A stretch of 64,000 nt of DNA from an uncultured Bacteroidales bacterium (GCA_945868745.1 CAMBMK010000003.1:23779-87778), one strand, 5' to 3'. Positions 51,644 through 61,430 are shown, counted from the first letter of the stretch. Translations and numbers: made by a program. The notes: a model not told the origin generated them from the sequence alone.

Positions 51644-52636
51644 TTATATTGACAGCACGGAGAGGACACTGATGAGTTCGCGGTCAATCGGCTTGTCCTT
51701 CTTGACCGCACGGGTGATCGGGACATAGACGATTTCATCGTTGGCAATGCCGATCATCACGTTGCGCTGGCCTTCCTTGAGGGCTTCGATGCTGGCGTAT
51801 CCCAGACGGCTCGCAAGGATCCTGTCGAAGGCGCTCGGCTTTCCGCCCCTCTGGAGATATCCGAGAATGGTCACGCGCACGTCGTAGTCGGGATACTCGT
51901 TGCGCACGCGGTCGGCATAGTACATCGCACCTCCTACCCCGTCCTTCTGTGCCTCCGACACAATGACAATGGAACTGTTCTTGCTCTTGCGCACTCCCCT
52001 TCCGATGAACTGTGCGAGCTGGTCCACGTCGGTCTGGTCCTCCGGGATGATTGCCGCCTCGGCTCCCGCAGCGATGGCGCTGTTCTGGGCGAGGAAACCC
52101 GCGTCCCTTCCCATCACCTCCACGAAGAAGATGCGGTTGTGCGAGGATGCGGTGTCACGGATTTTGTCCACGCACTCGACGATGGTGTTGAGCGCGGAGT
52201 CGTAGCCGATGGTGGAATCGGTGCCGTAGAGGTCGTTGTCGATTGTGCCCGGGAGTCCGATGATAGGGACGTCGTATTCTGAGGCGAACTGCTGGGCCCC
52301 CGTGAGGGAGCCGTTGCCCCCGATGACGATGAGGGCGTCGATGCCGTGGGAGCAGAGGTTGTCATAAGCCTTTTTGCGGCCTTCGGCCGTCATGAAGTCC
52401 TTGCTGCGGGACGTCTTGAGGATGGTCCCGCCCCTCTGGATGGTGTTACTGACGCTTTCTGTCGTGAGCGGACGGATGTCATCATTGATAAGTCCCTCAT
52501 ATCCACGGTATATGCCATAGACTTTCCACCCGTTGGAAATCGCAGAACGGGTCACTGCGCGGATGCATGCGTTCATTCCCGGGGAATCGCCTCCGGAAGT
52601 GAGCACTCCGATTGAGAAGTTTTCTTTCCTGATCAT
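51644..52636 (-). CDS. pfkA: 6-phosphofructokinase (ATP-type fold, altered GGDGS motif)
   Basis: A 330-residue PFK-A family protein: [39 protein letters not shown], the catalytic [25 protein letters not shown] and [36 protein letters not shown]. The Mg-ATP-binding motif normally GGDGS reads GGNGS: Asn108 is encoded by AAC at 52313-52315. The catalytic aspartate in TIDND is intact. Either another phosphoryl-donor preference or a regulatory paralogue is possible. A -7 box TAAATTTG lies at 52663-52670 on the minus strand. Confidence 0.95.
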   Translation of the reverse strand: MIRKENFSIGVLTSGGDSPGMNACIRAVTRSAISNGWKVYGIYRGYEGLINDDIRPLTTESVSNTIQRGGTILKTSRSKDFMTAEGRKKAYDNLCSHGIDALIVIGGNGSLTGAQQFASEYDVPIIGLPGTIDNDLYGTDSTIGYDSALNTIVECVDKIRDTASSHNRIFFVEVMGRDAGFLAQNSAIAAGAEAAIIPEDQTDVDQLAQFIGRGVRKSKNSSIVIVSEAQKDGVGGAMYYADRVRNEYPDYDVRVTILGYLQRGGKPSAFDRILASRLGYASIEALKEGQRNVMIGIANDEIVYVPITRAVKKDKPIDRELISVLSVLSI

Positions 52637-52778
52637 AATAATATAAACTACCAGCCGTTCTGCAAATTTAGAAAAAGGCTGCGAATGTTTTCCTTGTACA
52701 CCTCAAATTTTTTGCCTAACTTGCGGCGAAAATACCACTGGCCGCTCAAAAGGCGGCATTATCCATATAATATATCCA

Positions 52779-53864
52779 ATGAGAAAAGTTACTTTACTGC
52801 TCAGCGACGGAACTTCATTTCACGGCCGTTCATTCGGCTACGAAGCCCCCGTTGCCGGAGAGGTCGTGTTCAACACAGCAATGGCCGGTTATCCGGAAAG
52901 CCTTACAGACCCGTCCTATGCAGGACAGCTGATGGCGTTGACTTACCCGCTCGTAGGCAATTACGGAGTACCTCCGAAGGATGTGGACTCCAACGGCATA
53001 CCGGTATTCCTCGAGAGTGGCAGGATCCACGTTTCAGCCCTGATAGTCAGCGACTACTGCGACACCCCGTCGCACTGGAACTCGCAGGAGACGCTCGGCG
53101 GATGGCTCAAGCGCGAGAAAGTGCCCGGCATCACCGGAATCGACACCAGGGAGCTGACCAAGGTGCTCAGGGAAAACGGCGTGATGATGGGAAAGATCAT
53201 TTTCGACGATGAGCCTGACAACATTCCTGACGCAAAATACGAGGGTATAAATTTCGTGGAAAAGGTTTCCTGCAGGGAGGTCATCGAATACAACAAGGAC
53301 CAGGGCGGGAAAAAGGTGGTCCTCGTGGACTGCGGAGTGAAGGACAACATTCTCAGGAACCTCATCAGAAGGGGCGTCCACCTCATCAGGGTGCCGTGGG
53401 ACTATGATTTCAACACCCTCTCCTTCGATGCTCTCTTCCTCGCCAACGGCCCGGGCAATCCGGAGACCTGCGGCGCCACCGTGGAGCATGTAAGGGAGTT
53501 CCTCGCCAATCCTCAGGTGCGTCCTCTCATGGGCATCTGCATGGGCAACCAGATACTTGCAAAGGCTGCCGGGGCAAGGATATACAAGCTCAAGTACGGC
53601 CACCGCAGCTACAACCAGCCTGTCAGGATGGCAGGCACGGAGAAATGCTTCGTGACAAGCCAGAACCACGGCTATGCAGTGGATTCGGCAAGTCTCCCTT
53701 CCGACTGGCAGGAGCTGTTCGTCAATATGAACGACGGTTCCAACGAAGGCATCCGCCACATCTCCAACCCGTGGTTCAGCTCACAGTTCCATCCGGAGTC
53801 CTTCGGCGGCCCTCTCGACACAGAATTCCTTTTCGATGATTTCGTCAACCTGCTCAACAGATAG
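52779..53864 (+). CDS. carA: Carbamoyl-phosphate synthase small (glutaminase) subunit
   Basis: CarA releases ammonia from glutamine for CarB, feeding pyrimidine and arginine synthesis. The 361-residue protein has the N-terminal domain LLSDGTSFHGRSFGYEAPVAGEVVFNTAMAGYPESLTDPSYAGQ and the class I amidotransferase domain with nucleophile LMGICMGNQILAKAAGARIYKLKYGHRSYNQPV, SQNHGYAVD and the catalytic His/Glu QFHPESFGGP. The stop is one base before the carB start. Confidence 0.97.
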   Translation: MRKVTLLLSDGTSFHGRSFGYEAPVAGEVVFNTAMAGYPESLTDPSYAGQLMALTYPLVGNYGVPPKDVDSNGIPVFLESGRIHVSALIVSDYCDTPSHWNSQETLGGWLKREKVPGITGIDTRELTKVLRENGVMMGKIIFDDEPDNIPDAKYEGINFVEKVSCREVIEYNKDQGGKKVVLVDCGVKDNILRNLIRRGVHLIRVPWDYDFNTLSFDALFLANGPGNPETCGATVEHVREFLANPQVRPLMGICMGNQILAKAAGARIYKLKYGHRSYNQPVRMAGTEKCFVTSQNHGYAVDSASLPSDWQELFVNMNDGSNEGIRHISNPWFSSQFHPESFGGPLDTEFLFDDFVNLLNR

Positions 53865-53865
53865 T

Positions 53866-56800
53866 ATGAAACAGAACAAGATACAGAAAGTTCTCCTCCT
53901 GGGTTCCGGCGCTCTCAAGATCGGCGAGGCCGGAGAGTTCGATTATTCAGGTTCACAGGCACTCAAGGCCCTCCGCGAAGAGGGCATCGAGTCTGTTCTC
54001 ATCAACCCGAACATTGCCACGGTCCAGACCAGCGAAGGCGTTGCGGACAAGATTTATTTCCTGCCGGTGACGCCGTTTTTCGTGGAAAAAGTGATCGAGA
54101 AGGAACGTCCGCAGGGCATCATGCTCGCTTTCGGCGGCCAGACGGCCCTCAACTGCGGAGTGGAGCTGTTCCGCAGCGGAATCCTCAAAAAATATGATCT
54201 CCAGGTGCTCGGCACTCCGGTGGAGGCCATTATGGACACCGAGGACAGGGAGCTTTTCGTGGGGAAGCTCGACGAGATAGACGTCAAGACCATCAAGAGC
54301 GAGGCATGTGAGGACATTGACTCCGCACGCAAGGCTGCGGAAAGGCTCGGCTACCCTGTGATCCTTCGCGCGGCATATGCCCTCGGAGGACTCGGTTCGG
54401 GTTTCTGCGACAATGAGCAGGAGCTCGTGGCCCTTGCCGAGAAGGCATTCTCGTTCTCCCCGCAGGTGCTCGTGGAAAAGAGCCTCAAGGGATGGAAGGA
54501 GATTGAGTATGAGGTGGTCCGCGACCGCTATGACAACTGCATCACCGTCTGCAACATGGAGAATTTCGACCCGCTCGGCATCCACACCGGGGAGAGCATC
54601 GTCATCGCCCCTTCGCAGACCCTGACCAACAGCGAATACCAGAAGCTCCGCTCGCTCAGCATAAAGATTGTCCGCCACATCGGCATTGTCGGAGAATGCA
54701 ACGTGCAGTATGCCCTCGACCCCGATTCGGAGGACTACAGGGTGATCGAGGTCAACGCCCGTCTGAGCCGCTCCTCGGCCCTTGCGTCAAAGGCCACAGG
54801 CTACCCGCTGGCTTTTGTTGCAGCCAAACTCGGTCTGGGCTACGGCCTGTTTGAGCTCAAGAACTCCGTCACCAGGACCACGAGCGCATTCTTCGAGCCG
54901 GCTCTCGACTATGTGGTCTGCAAGATTCCGCGCTGGGACCTGAGCAAGTTCCGCGGAGTTGACAAGGTGCTCGGCTCGAGCATGAAGTCCGTCGGAGAGG
55001 TCATGGCCATCGGCCGCACATTCGAGGAGGCAATCCAGAAGGGCCTCAGGATGGTCGGACAGGGGGTACACGGCTTTGTGGAGAACCACGAGATTGTCAT
55101 CGACGACATCGCCTCATCCCTCGCGGCACCGACCGACAAGCGCGTGATGGTCATCGAGAAGGCCTTCGCCCACGGATTCACGGTGGACGAAATCCACAGG
55201 ATCACCAAGATCGACAGGTGGTTCCTCGCCAAGCTCTGGAAGATCCACTGCATAGACCTTGAGCTGAAGAAATGCGACGGCATCGAAAATCTCCCTGTGG
55301 AGCTGCTCGAAGAGGCAAAGAGGGCCGGATTTACCGATTTCCAGATCGGAAGGGCAATCGGGCTCGAGAAGACGATGGACATGGAGAAGGCTTCAGCCAC
55401 CGTCCGCACCTTCCGCAAGCAGGCAGGCATCGTGCCTTACGTCAAGCAGATAGACACCCTCGCGGCTGAGTACCCGGCACAGACCAATTACCTCTACCTG
55501 ACATACAGCGGACGCGCCCACGACATAAAGTATGAGAATGACCGCAATTCGGTGGTGGTTCTCGGCAGCGGCGCCTACAGGATCGGTTCTTCAGTGGAGT
55601 TTGACTGGTGCGGCGTGCAGGCCCTCCAGACAATACGCCGGAACGGCTGGCGCAGCATCATGATCAACTACAACCCTGAGACCGTATCGACCGACTACGA
55701 TATGTGCGACAGGCTCTATTTCGACGAACTTACCTTCGAAAGGGTGCTGGACATCATCGAGCTGGAGACCCCTCACGGAGTCATTCTGTCAACGGGCGGC
55801 CAGATTCCAAACAACCTCGCAATGAGGCTTGACGCCGAAGGAGTCCCGATTCTCGGCACGCAGGCAAAATATATCGACAATGCGGAGGACCGCGGCAAAT
55901 TCTCGGCAATGCTCGGACGCATCGGGGTGGACCAGCCGCAGTGGAGCGCCCTCACGACCATGGAGGATGTCAACAAGTTCATCGACGAGGTGGGATTCCC
56001 TGTGCTTGTGCGCCCTTCATACGTGCTTTCCGGCGCAGCCATGAACGTTTGCTCCAACAATGAGGAGCTCGAGAAGTTCCTCGCCCTTGCCGCCAACGTG
56101 TCCAAGAAGCATCCTGTGGTCATAACCAAGTTTATGCAGCACACCAAGGAGGTCGAGATGGACGCAGTGGCAAAGGACGGCGAGATCATCGCATACGCCA
56201 TCAGCGAGCACATCGAGTTTGCCGGAGTCCACTCGGGCGACGCGACCATCCAGTTCCCTCCGCAGAAGCTCTATGTCGAGACCGCAAGGCGCATCAAGAA
56301 GATTTCGCGCCAGATTGCGAAGGAGCTCCACATCAGCGGACCATTCAACATCCAGTATCTCGCCCAGGACAACAACATCAAGGTCATCGAGTGCAACCTC
56401 AGGGCCTCACGTTCGTTCCCGTTTGTAAGCAAGGTATTGAAAATCAATTTCATAGACATAGCAACAAGGGTTATGCTCGGGCTGCCGGTATCCAAGCCGG
56501 ACAAGGAGATCTTCGACCTTGACTATGTGGGCATAAAGGCAAGCCAGTTCTCCTTCAACAGACTTCAGAACGCCGACCCTGTGCTCGGAGTGGATATGGT
56601 CTCGACCGGCGAGGTGGGCTGTCTCGGAGTCGATTCTTCCGATGCCCTCATCAAGAGCATGCTCGCCGTGGGACAGAGGATTCCGCGCCACAGCGTCCTT
56701 CTCTCCACCGGCAACGTCAAGCAGAAGGTCGAGCTTCTCAAGACCGCGCAGGAGCTTCACAGGCACGGGTATGAGATTTATGCCACCCACGGCACGAGCA

Positions 56801-57087
56801 AGTTCCTGAATGAGAACGGAGTACCGAACATCCATGTGTACTGGCCGGGCGAAGATGGCGAGCCTAATGCGCTGAAGCTTCTCCACGAGAAGAAGATCGA
56901 CATGGTAGTCAATATCCCGAGAGACCTTACGGCAAGGGAGCTCAGCAACGGCTACAGGATAAGGCGTGCGGCAATCGACCTCAATATCCCGCTGATTACC
57001 AATGCACGTCTTGCAGGAGCCTTCATTTCGGCATTCTGCAACATGAAAATGGACGACCTCGACATAAGGAGCTGGGACGAGTATTAG
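53866..57087 (+). CDS. carB: Carbamoyl-phosphate synthase large subunit
   Basis: CarB, 1073 residues from the ATG at 53866 (MKQNKIQKVLLLGSGALKIGEAGEFDYSGSQALKALREEG); the track start lies in carA. Two homologous ATP-grasp halves are present: the first with LRAAYALGGLGSGFCDN and EYEVVRDRYDNCITVCNMEN, the second with VLGSGAYRIGSSVEFDWCGVQAL and VRPSYVLSGAAMNVCSN. The C-terminal MGS-like allosteric domain begins near VLLSTGNVKQKVELLKTAQELHRHGYEIYATHGTSKFL. It is intact and cotranscribed with carA. Confidence 0.98.
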   Translation: MKQNKIQKVLLLGSGALKIGEAGEFDYSGSQALKALREEGIESVLINPNIATVQTSEGVADKIYFLPVTPFFVEKVIEKERPQGIMLAFGGQTALNCGVELFRSGILKKYDLQVLGTPVEAIMDTEDRELFVGKLDEIDVKTIKSEACEDIDSARKAAERLGYPVILRAAYALGGLGSGFCDNEQELVALAEKAFSFSPQVLVEKSLKGWKEIEYEVVRDRYDNCITVCNMENFDPLGIHTGESIVIAPSQTLTNSEYQKLRSLSIKIVRHIGIVGECNVQYALDPDSEDYRVIEVNARLSRSSALASKATGYPLAFVAAKLGLGYGLFELKNSVTRTTSAFFEPALDYVVCKIPRWDLSKFRGVDKVLGSSMKSVGEVMAIGRTFEEAIQKGLRMVGQGVHGFVENHEIVIDDIASSLAAPTDKRVMVIEKAFAHGFTVDEIHRITKIDRWFLAKLWKIHCIDLELKKCDGIENLPVELLEEAKRAGFTDFQIGRAIGLEKTMDMEKASATVRTFRKQAGIVPYVKQIDTLAAEYPAQTNYLYLTYSGRAHDIKYENDRNSVVVLGSGAYRIGSSVEFDWCGVQALQTIRRNGWRSIMINYNPETVSTDYDMCDRLYFDELTFERVLDIIELETPHGVILSTGGQIPNNLAMRLDAEGVPILGTQAKYIDNAEDRGKFSAMLGRIGVDQPQWSALTTMEDVNKFIDEVGFPVLVRPSYVLSGAAMNVCSNNEELEKFLALAANVSKKHPVVITKFMQHTKEVEMDAVAKDGEIIAYAISEHIEFAGVHSGDATIQFPPQKLYVETARRIKKISRQIAKELHISGPFNIQYLAQDNNIKVIECNLRASRSFPFVSKVLKINFIDIATRVMLGLPVSKPDKEIFDLDYVGIKASQFSFNRLQNADPVLGVDMVSTGEVGCLGVDSSDALIKSMLAVGQRIPRHSVLLSTGNVKQKVELLKTAQELHRHGYEIYATHGTSKFLNENGVPNIHVYWPGEDGEPNALKLLHEKKIDMVVNIPRDLTARELSNGYRIRRAAIDLNIPLITNARLAGAFISAFCNMKMDDLDIRSWDEY

Positions 57088-57095
57088 TCCCCTCC

Positions 57096-57127
57096 TTTGA
57101 GGTTTTCCCGTTTTTTTATTACTTTTG
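57096..57127 (+). promoter_or_regulatory. Promoter of the glycerol-1-phosphate dehydrogenase gene
   Basis: TTTG (57096-57099), 20-nt spacer, TACTTTTG (57120-57127); the ATG follows at 57174. It makes this gene pair independent of carAB. Confidence 0.72.
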
Positions 57128-57173
57128 TATGGCACGCAGGTTCCACCGGCGCTTGCATTAGTTAGACAAGACA

Positions 57174-58166
57174 ATGTACTACAACGAATTACGCTCTCCT
57201 GCCGTCGTTCAGACCGGACGGGACATACTGAAGAACATCGACTGGATACTGAAGGATGCGCATCTGTATTTTTCCAACAAGATACTCATCACCCAGCAGA
57301 TTCTGTTCGATGAGTACAAGGAACAGCTCAATGTCAACGAATTCAGCGAGATCATCTTCATCAGGGGAGGAGAGACCGCCGAAGCGGTGGAAGTGGCCGG
57401 AAAACTTTCCGGACTCGATGCCATTCTGCTCGGATTCGGAGGCGGAAGCGTGATAGATGTAGTGAAATACTGCGCCACAAAGTGCGACATCCCTTTCATC
57501 ACCATTCCTACCACCCTGTCCAATGACTCGCTCTGTTCGAGCGTTGCGCGCCTGACTTTCAACGGCAGGAAGAGGAGCTACCCGGCACAGGGTCCCCTGG
57601 GCATCCTGATTGATTTCGGAGTGGTACGCCACGCGCCGAAAAAGCTTACCCTCGCCGGCGTTGCGGACGTGGTGTCCAACCTCTCAGCAGTGAAGGACTG
57701 GCAGCTTTCCAACAAGAATACCGGCGAACCGATCAACGAGCTCTCACTCATGCTTGCCAAGGCTGCGCCGGCACCGCTTTTCAAGTACAAGGAGAAGGAC
57801 CTGGATTCGGACGAATTCCTCCACGACCTGGCGACCGGCCTCATCCTCTCAGGAATGTCGATGATGATGACCGGCAATTCGAGGGGAGCCAGCGGTTCGG
57901 AGCACCTCATAAGCCACGCCATTGACGAATATTTCCCGGACAGGTCCACAATCCACGGCCTGCAGGTGGGCTGGGCGCACCTGATGGTGGAGAAGCTCTG
58001 CCGCAAGGACAACGATTCCTACAAGACTCTCAAGAAATTCTTTGACAATATCGGCCTTCTGGATATACTGGAGGACAATGTAAAGTGGAAGGAGGACGAG
58101 TTTATGGGTCTGGTGCCTTACGCCAAGACCATCAGGAAGAGGTACACGATTCTCGATACCCTTTGA
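57174..58166 (+). CDS. sn-glycerol-1-phosphate dehydrogenase-like protein (AraM/EgsA family)
   Basis: A 330-residue NAD(P)-dependent, metal-containing dehydrogenase. The nucleotide-binding motif is LGFGGGSVIDVVKYCA, followed by FITIPTTLSNDSLCSSVARLTFNGRKRSY and LTLAGVADVVSNLSAVKDWQLS. Metal-ligand motifs are GASGSEHLISHAID and STIHGLQVGWAHL. This is the AraM/EgsA group, which reduces DHAP to sn-glycerol-1-phosphate, the archaeal lipid stereoisomer. In bacteria it can serve ether-lipid or cell-surface polymer synthesis. Ends in a TTGA overlap with the glycerate kinase gene. Confidence 0.88.
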   Translation: MYYNELRSPAVVQTGRDILKNIDWILKDAHLYFSNKILITQQILFDEYKEQLNVNEFSEIIFIRGGETAEAVEVAGKLSGLDAILLGFGGGSVIDVVKYCATKCDIPFITIPTTLSNDSLCSSVARLTFNGRKRSYPAQGPLGILIDFGVVRHAPKKLTLAGVADVVSNLSAVKDWQLSNKNTGEPINELSLMLAKAAPAPLFKYKEKDLDSDEFLHDLATGLILSGMSMMMTGNSRGASGSEHLISHAIDEYFPDRSTIHGLQVGWAHLMVEKLCRKDNDSYKTLKKFFDNIGLLDILEDNVKWKEDEFMGLVPYAKTIRKRYTILDTL

Positions 58167-59257
58167 AAAAAGTTGTAATAGCATCCGATTCATTCAAGGG
58201 AAGCCTGGCTTCATGTGAGGTCGCCCGTGCAGTTGCGCAGGGCGTCCGCTCGGTGTATCCGGACTGCAGGACGGTATGCCTGCCCATAGCCGACGGAGGC
58301 GAGGGCACTGCCGATGCCGTGGAAGCAGGCCTTAGGGCACGCGGGAAATGCCCTGAAAGGGTGGCCATGCAGGTGTGCGGCCCGCTACGGGAAAAAGTCC
58401 GGGCGGAGTATCTCCTCTGCGGCGGTACTGCCGTGATCGAATCGGCATCGGCCTGCGGGCTCACCCTCGTCAGCCCTTCACGGCGCAGCGCGGCTGACAC
58501 TACAACCTTCGGTCTCGGGGAACTTTTCCTCGATGCAGAAAGGCGCGGAGCACGTGAAATCATTGTGGGCCTCGGCGGAAGCGCCACCTGCGACTGCGGC
58601 ACTGGAATGCTCGAAGCCATAGGTGTTCTCCCGGAAGGAAGCAATATGTGCGGAAGGGCTCTGGAGGGCATTTCGGCGAAAGACCTTGGCGGACACGGCC
58701 TGAAGGCATCATATCTGATTGCCTGCGATGTTGTCAATCCCCTATTCGGACCTTACGGGGCTGCATATGTGTTTGCCCCGCAGAAAGGTGCGGGACCGGA
58801 GGAGGTTGAGATGCTGGACAGGGGCCTCAGGCATTTTGCAAAGCTGGCGGGATATGACCCTGCAACTCCGGGCTCAGGTGCTGCAGGCGGCCTCGGATAT
58901 GCCCTGATGGCATTTCTCGGAGCCCGGATGAGAAGCGGCATCGACATTGTCCTGGACCTCTGCGGATTTGCGGATGAGATTGCGGATGCCGACCTCGTAA
59001 TCACCGGCGAGGGCCGCCTGGACAGCCAGACCTCATCGGGGAAAGCCCCCGCGGGAGTGCTTGCAAGGGCCCGTGCGGCGGGAGTTCCGTGCATTGCGGT
59101 ATGCGGCACCTGCACGGGTTCGGACCTGCCCTTTGATTCGGTGATTGTCACAAAAAAAGAATCCATAACCCTTTCGGAGGCTATGGATCCGTCAAATGCC
59201 TTTCACAATACGGCCGCTGCCGTAGCTGATTTTCTAAAGGTTGCCCGCCTCGGCTGA
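58163..59257 (+). CDS. Glycerate kinase (GlxK/GarK family), TTG start
   Basis: The track ORF starts inside the upstream gene; the family N-terminus MKKVVIASDSFKGSLASCEVARAVAQG fits a TTG at 58163 that overlaps the previous stop (TTGA). That gives 364 residues. Motifs: CLPIADGGEGTADAV, VIESASACGLTLVSPSRR, EIIVGLGGSATCDCGTGML, ACDVVNPLFGPYGAAYVFAPQKGA, GSGAAGGLGYAL and DLVITGEGRLDSQTSSGKAPAGVLARA. It phosphorylates D-glycerate. The 3' end overlaps the convergent OmpA-like gene by 24 nt. Confidence 0.95.
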   Translation: MKKVVIASDSFKGSLASCEVARAVAQGVRSVYPDCRTVCLPIADGGEGTADAVEAGLRARGKCPERVAMQVCGPLREKVRAEYLLCGGTAVIESASACGLTLVSPSRRSAADTTTFGLGELFLDAERRGAREIIVGLGGSATCDCGTGMLEAIGVLPEGSNMCGRALEGISAKDLGGHGLKASYLIACDVVNPLFGPYGAAYVFAPQKGAGPEEVEMLDRGLRHFAKLAGYDPATPGSGAAGGLGYALMAFLGARMRSGIDIVLDLCGFADEIADADLVITGEGRLDSQTSSGKAPAGVLARARAAGVPCIAVCGTCTGSDLPFDSVIVTKKESITLSEAMDPSNAFHNTAAAVADFLKVARLG

Positions 59258-59917
59258 TTTGATCATGTTCTCGTTGGCGGAGATGTAGATTTCCACACGG
59301 CGGTTCTGTGCACGTCCTTCTGCGGTTGCATTGTCTGCAACAGGGTCGGTGAAGGAAAGTCCCTGTGCCACCATACGTGAGGAAGCGATGCCGCAATTCT
59401 GGAGATATGCCTGCACTGACTCTGCCCTCTGGCGTGAAATCCTTTCGTTGACCTCTGCGGTACCGGTGTTGTCGGTGTGTCCGTAGATGGTGATGTCGGT
59501 GTCAGGAAGGTCTGCAATCTTGGTGGAGAACTCCTTGAGCTCTACCTTTGACTCCTGCGAAAGCGCGGTGCCGTTGAGAGGAAAGAGGATTCCGCTTGCA
59601 AAGGTGACCTTGATGGCGGTAAGTCCGTTGTTGTCGGTCACGGTCTCCACTGTAGCGTTTTCGAGAGCTGCAAGCTCCTCGGCCTTTTTGTCCATCTTGT
59701 TGCCGATGAGTGCGCCTGTGCCGGCTCCTACGGCAGTTCCGATGGCGGCACCGATGCCTGCTCCCTTGCCGTCCTTACTGATGAGTCCGCCTACGATGGC
59801 TCCTACGGCAGCTCCTGCACTGGAACCGATGATGCTGCCCTTTGCCGTGTTGTTCATTGTCCCGCAGCCCGGCATCAGCACGAGGGCGGTCATAAGAATA
59901 AGAATGCCTTTTTTCAT
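59234..59917 (-). CDS. OmpA-family lipoprotein with glycine-zipper region
   Basis: A 227-residue lipoprotein: signal and lipobox ALVLMPGC, then a glycine-zipper membrane-interacting region (GSSAGAAVGAIVGGLISKDGKGAGIGAAIGTAVGAGTGALIG), and a C-terminal OmpA domain that binds peptidoglycan (DTDITIYGHTDNTGTAEVNERISRQRAESVQAYL, GRAQNRRVEIYI). It anchors the outer membrane to the wall. It has its own promoter (59934-59963). Confidence 0.95.
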   Translation of the reverse strand: MKKGILILMTALVLMPGCGTMNNTAKGSIIGSSAGAAVGAIVGGLISKDGKGAGIGAAIGTAVGAGTGALIGNKMDKKAEELAALENATVETVTDNNGLTAIKVTFASGILFPLNGTALSQESKVELKEFSTKIADLPDTDITIYGHTDNTGTAEVNERISRQRAESVQAYLQNCGIASSRMVAQGLSFTDPVADNATAEGRAQNRRVEIYISANENMIKSAEAGNL

Positions 59918-59933
59918 TTTACTTCGTTTTTTG

Positions 59934-59963
59934 CAAATATAATCTAATTTTCCTTGCAGGCAA
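59934..59963 (-). promoter_or_regulatory. Promoter of the OmpA-like lipoprotein gene
   Basis: On the minus strand TTG (59961-59963), 19-nt spacer, TATATTTG (59934-59941), ending 16 nt before the ATG. The -33 box touches the nhaA stop. Confidence 0.68.
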
Positions 59964-61430
59964 CTAATCTCCGGTCACATCCTTCACATCGTTGAGGTCG
60001 GTGACGTCAGAACCCTCATAAATCTCCTTTACAGGCTTCTGGACCTTGTTGACAAGGGTTATCATTATGGTGCCGAGCAAACCTGCGCACAGGGAACCGA
60101 GCAGAACCGCAATCTTGCCCATATCGCGGAGCATAGGTGCCAGGTCAGGGAAGTCGCCGAACGAGAGGGTATCGACAAATATCGACATTGTGAAACCGAT
60201 TCCGCCCAGGCAGGCCACGGCAAAGAGCTTCGGCCAGGTGGCGTATTTCGGCATTGCCCCGAGCCTGGTCTTTACTGCCAGGAAGCTTGCCAGGGTGATG
60301 CCTACAGGCTTTCCGAGAAGCAGGCCGAGGAAGATGCCCATACTTACGCTGCCGATTTCCGGGATATAGCGGAATACGTTGAAATAGGACAGGTCAGTGA
60401 TCTCGACTCCCGCGTTGGCAAGGGCGAAGACAGGCATTATCAGGAAGTTGACCCAAGGATTGAGGGCGTGTTCCAGCCTGAAGCTCATGCCCATACTGTC
60501 GTTGGCTATTGCCGTGAGGCGGCGCAGGCAGTGCCTCTGCGGGCCGTTGGGGAATCCGGTCGGGTCTGCGATTTCATCGTATGCCTTCAGGCGGGTGTGG
60601 TATTTCCTTGTCTTGGCCTCGAAATACGGTTTGGAGTACCTCGGCTTCATCGGCACGAGGAATGCCATCACGACTCCAGACATCGTGGCATGGATGCCCG
60701 AGTAGTAGAAGAGCGTCCAGATGGCGAGGCCGGCGACGATATAGAACGACAGGTGCTTCTCACCCAGATGGTTGACGAGAATGACAATCAGTATCAGGAC
60801 GAGGGCTATCGCAATGAGCTTCATGTTCAGGGCCCCTCCGTAGAACATGGCCACGACGAGGATGGCTATGAGGTCATCGGCTATCGCCAGGGCGGTGAGG
60901 AAGATTTTCAACGATACCGGCACCTTGTCCCCGAGCATCGAGAGTATGCCCACGGCAAATGCGATGTCCGTGGCCGTAGGTATTCCCCAGCCCGATGCGG
61001 CGGCCGTCCCCCTGTTGATGAAGAAGTAGATGAGGGCCGGGACAAGCACTCCGCCGAATGCGGCAATGACCGGCATTATGGCCTTCTTGAGGGTGCAGAG
61101 CTCGCCGTATTTGACCTCTCTCTTGATCTCGAGTCCGACGGTGAAGAAGAACAGCACCATCAGGATGTCGTTGATGAATTTTTCCACCGTCATTCCGGCG
61201 GGGAACATGATGTCACTGCCCGATGGGGTGTGGATGTTGAGAGCGAGGCTTGTTTCAAGCACTCCGTGATAGATGTCCTTCGTGAAAGGAAGGTTTGCAA
61301 GGAGCATCGCCAGTACCACGCAGGACAGGAGCACTACGCCCTGGGCCCACGGCAGTTTAGAGAACATGCGATTCCTGTGCTGGAAATTTCTTATGCCTTT
61401 TGTCCAGGCATAAATAGGAATGATACTCAT
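59964..61430 (-). CDS. nhaA: Na+/H+ antiporter NhaA
   Basis: A 488-residue inner-membrane antiporter with about 12 helices. The ion-binding paired aspartates are in FLTALAIADDLIAILVVAMFYGG; other signatures are NDILMVLFFFTVGLEIKREVKYGEL, GWGIPTATDIAFAVGILSMLG and GIGFTMSIFVDTLSF. The central loop (EAKTRKYHTRLKAYDEIADPTGFPNGPQRHCLRRL) and C-terminal tail (VKEIYEGSDVTDLNDVKDVTGD) are longer than in E. coli NhaA, as in other Bacteroidota. It lies 58 nt after ahcY, possibly in the same transcript. Confidence 0.97.
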   Translation of the reverse strand: MSIIPIYAWTKGIRNFQHRNRMFSKLPWAQGVVLLSCVVLAMLLANLPFTKDIYHGVLETSLALNIHTPSGSDIMFPAGMTVEKFINDILMVLFFFTVGLEIKREVKYGELCTLKKAIMPVIAAFGGVLVPALIYFFINRGTAAASGWGIPTATDIAFAVGILSMLGDKVPVSLKIFLTALAIADDLIAILVVAMFYGGALNMKLIAIALVLILIVILVNHLGEKHLSFYIVAGLAIWTLFYYSGIHATMSGVVMAFLVPMKPRYSKPYFEAKTRKYHTRLKAYDEIADPTGFPNGPQRHCLRRLTAIANDSMGMSFRLEHALNPWVNFLIMPVFALANAGVEITDLSYFNVFRYIPEIGSVSMGIFLGLLLGKPVGITLASFLAVKTRLGAMPKYATWPKLFAVACLGGIGFTMSIFVDTLSFGDFPDLAPMLRDMGKIAVLLGSLCAGLLGTIMITLVNKVQKPVKEIYEGSDVTDLNDVKDVTGD

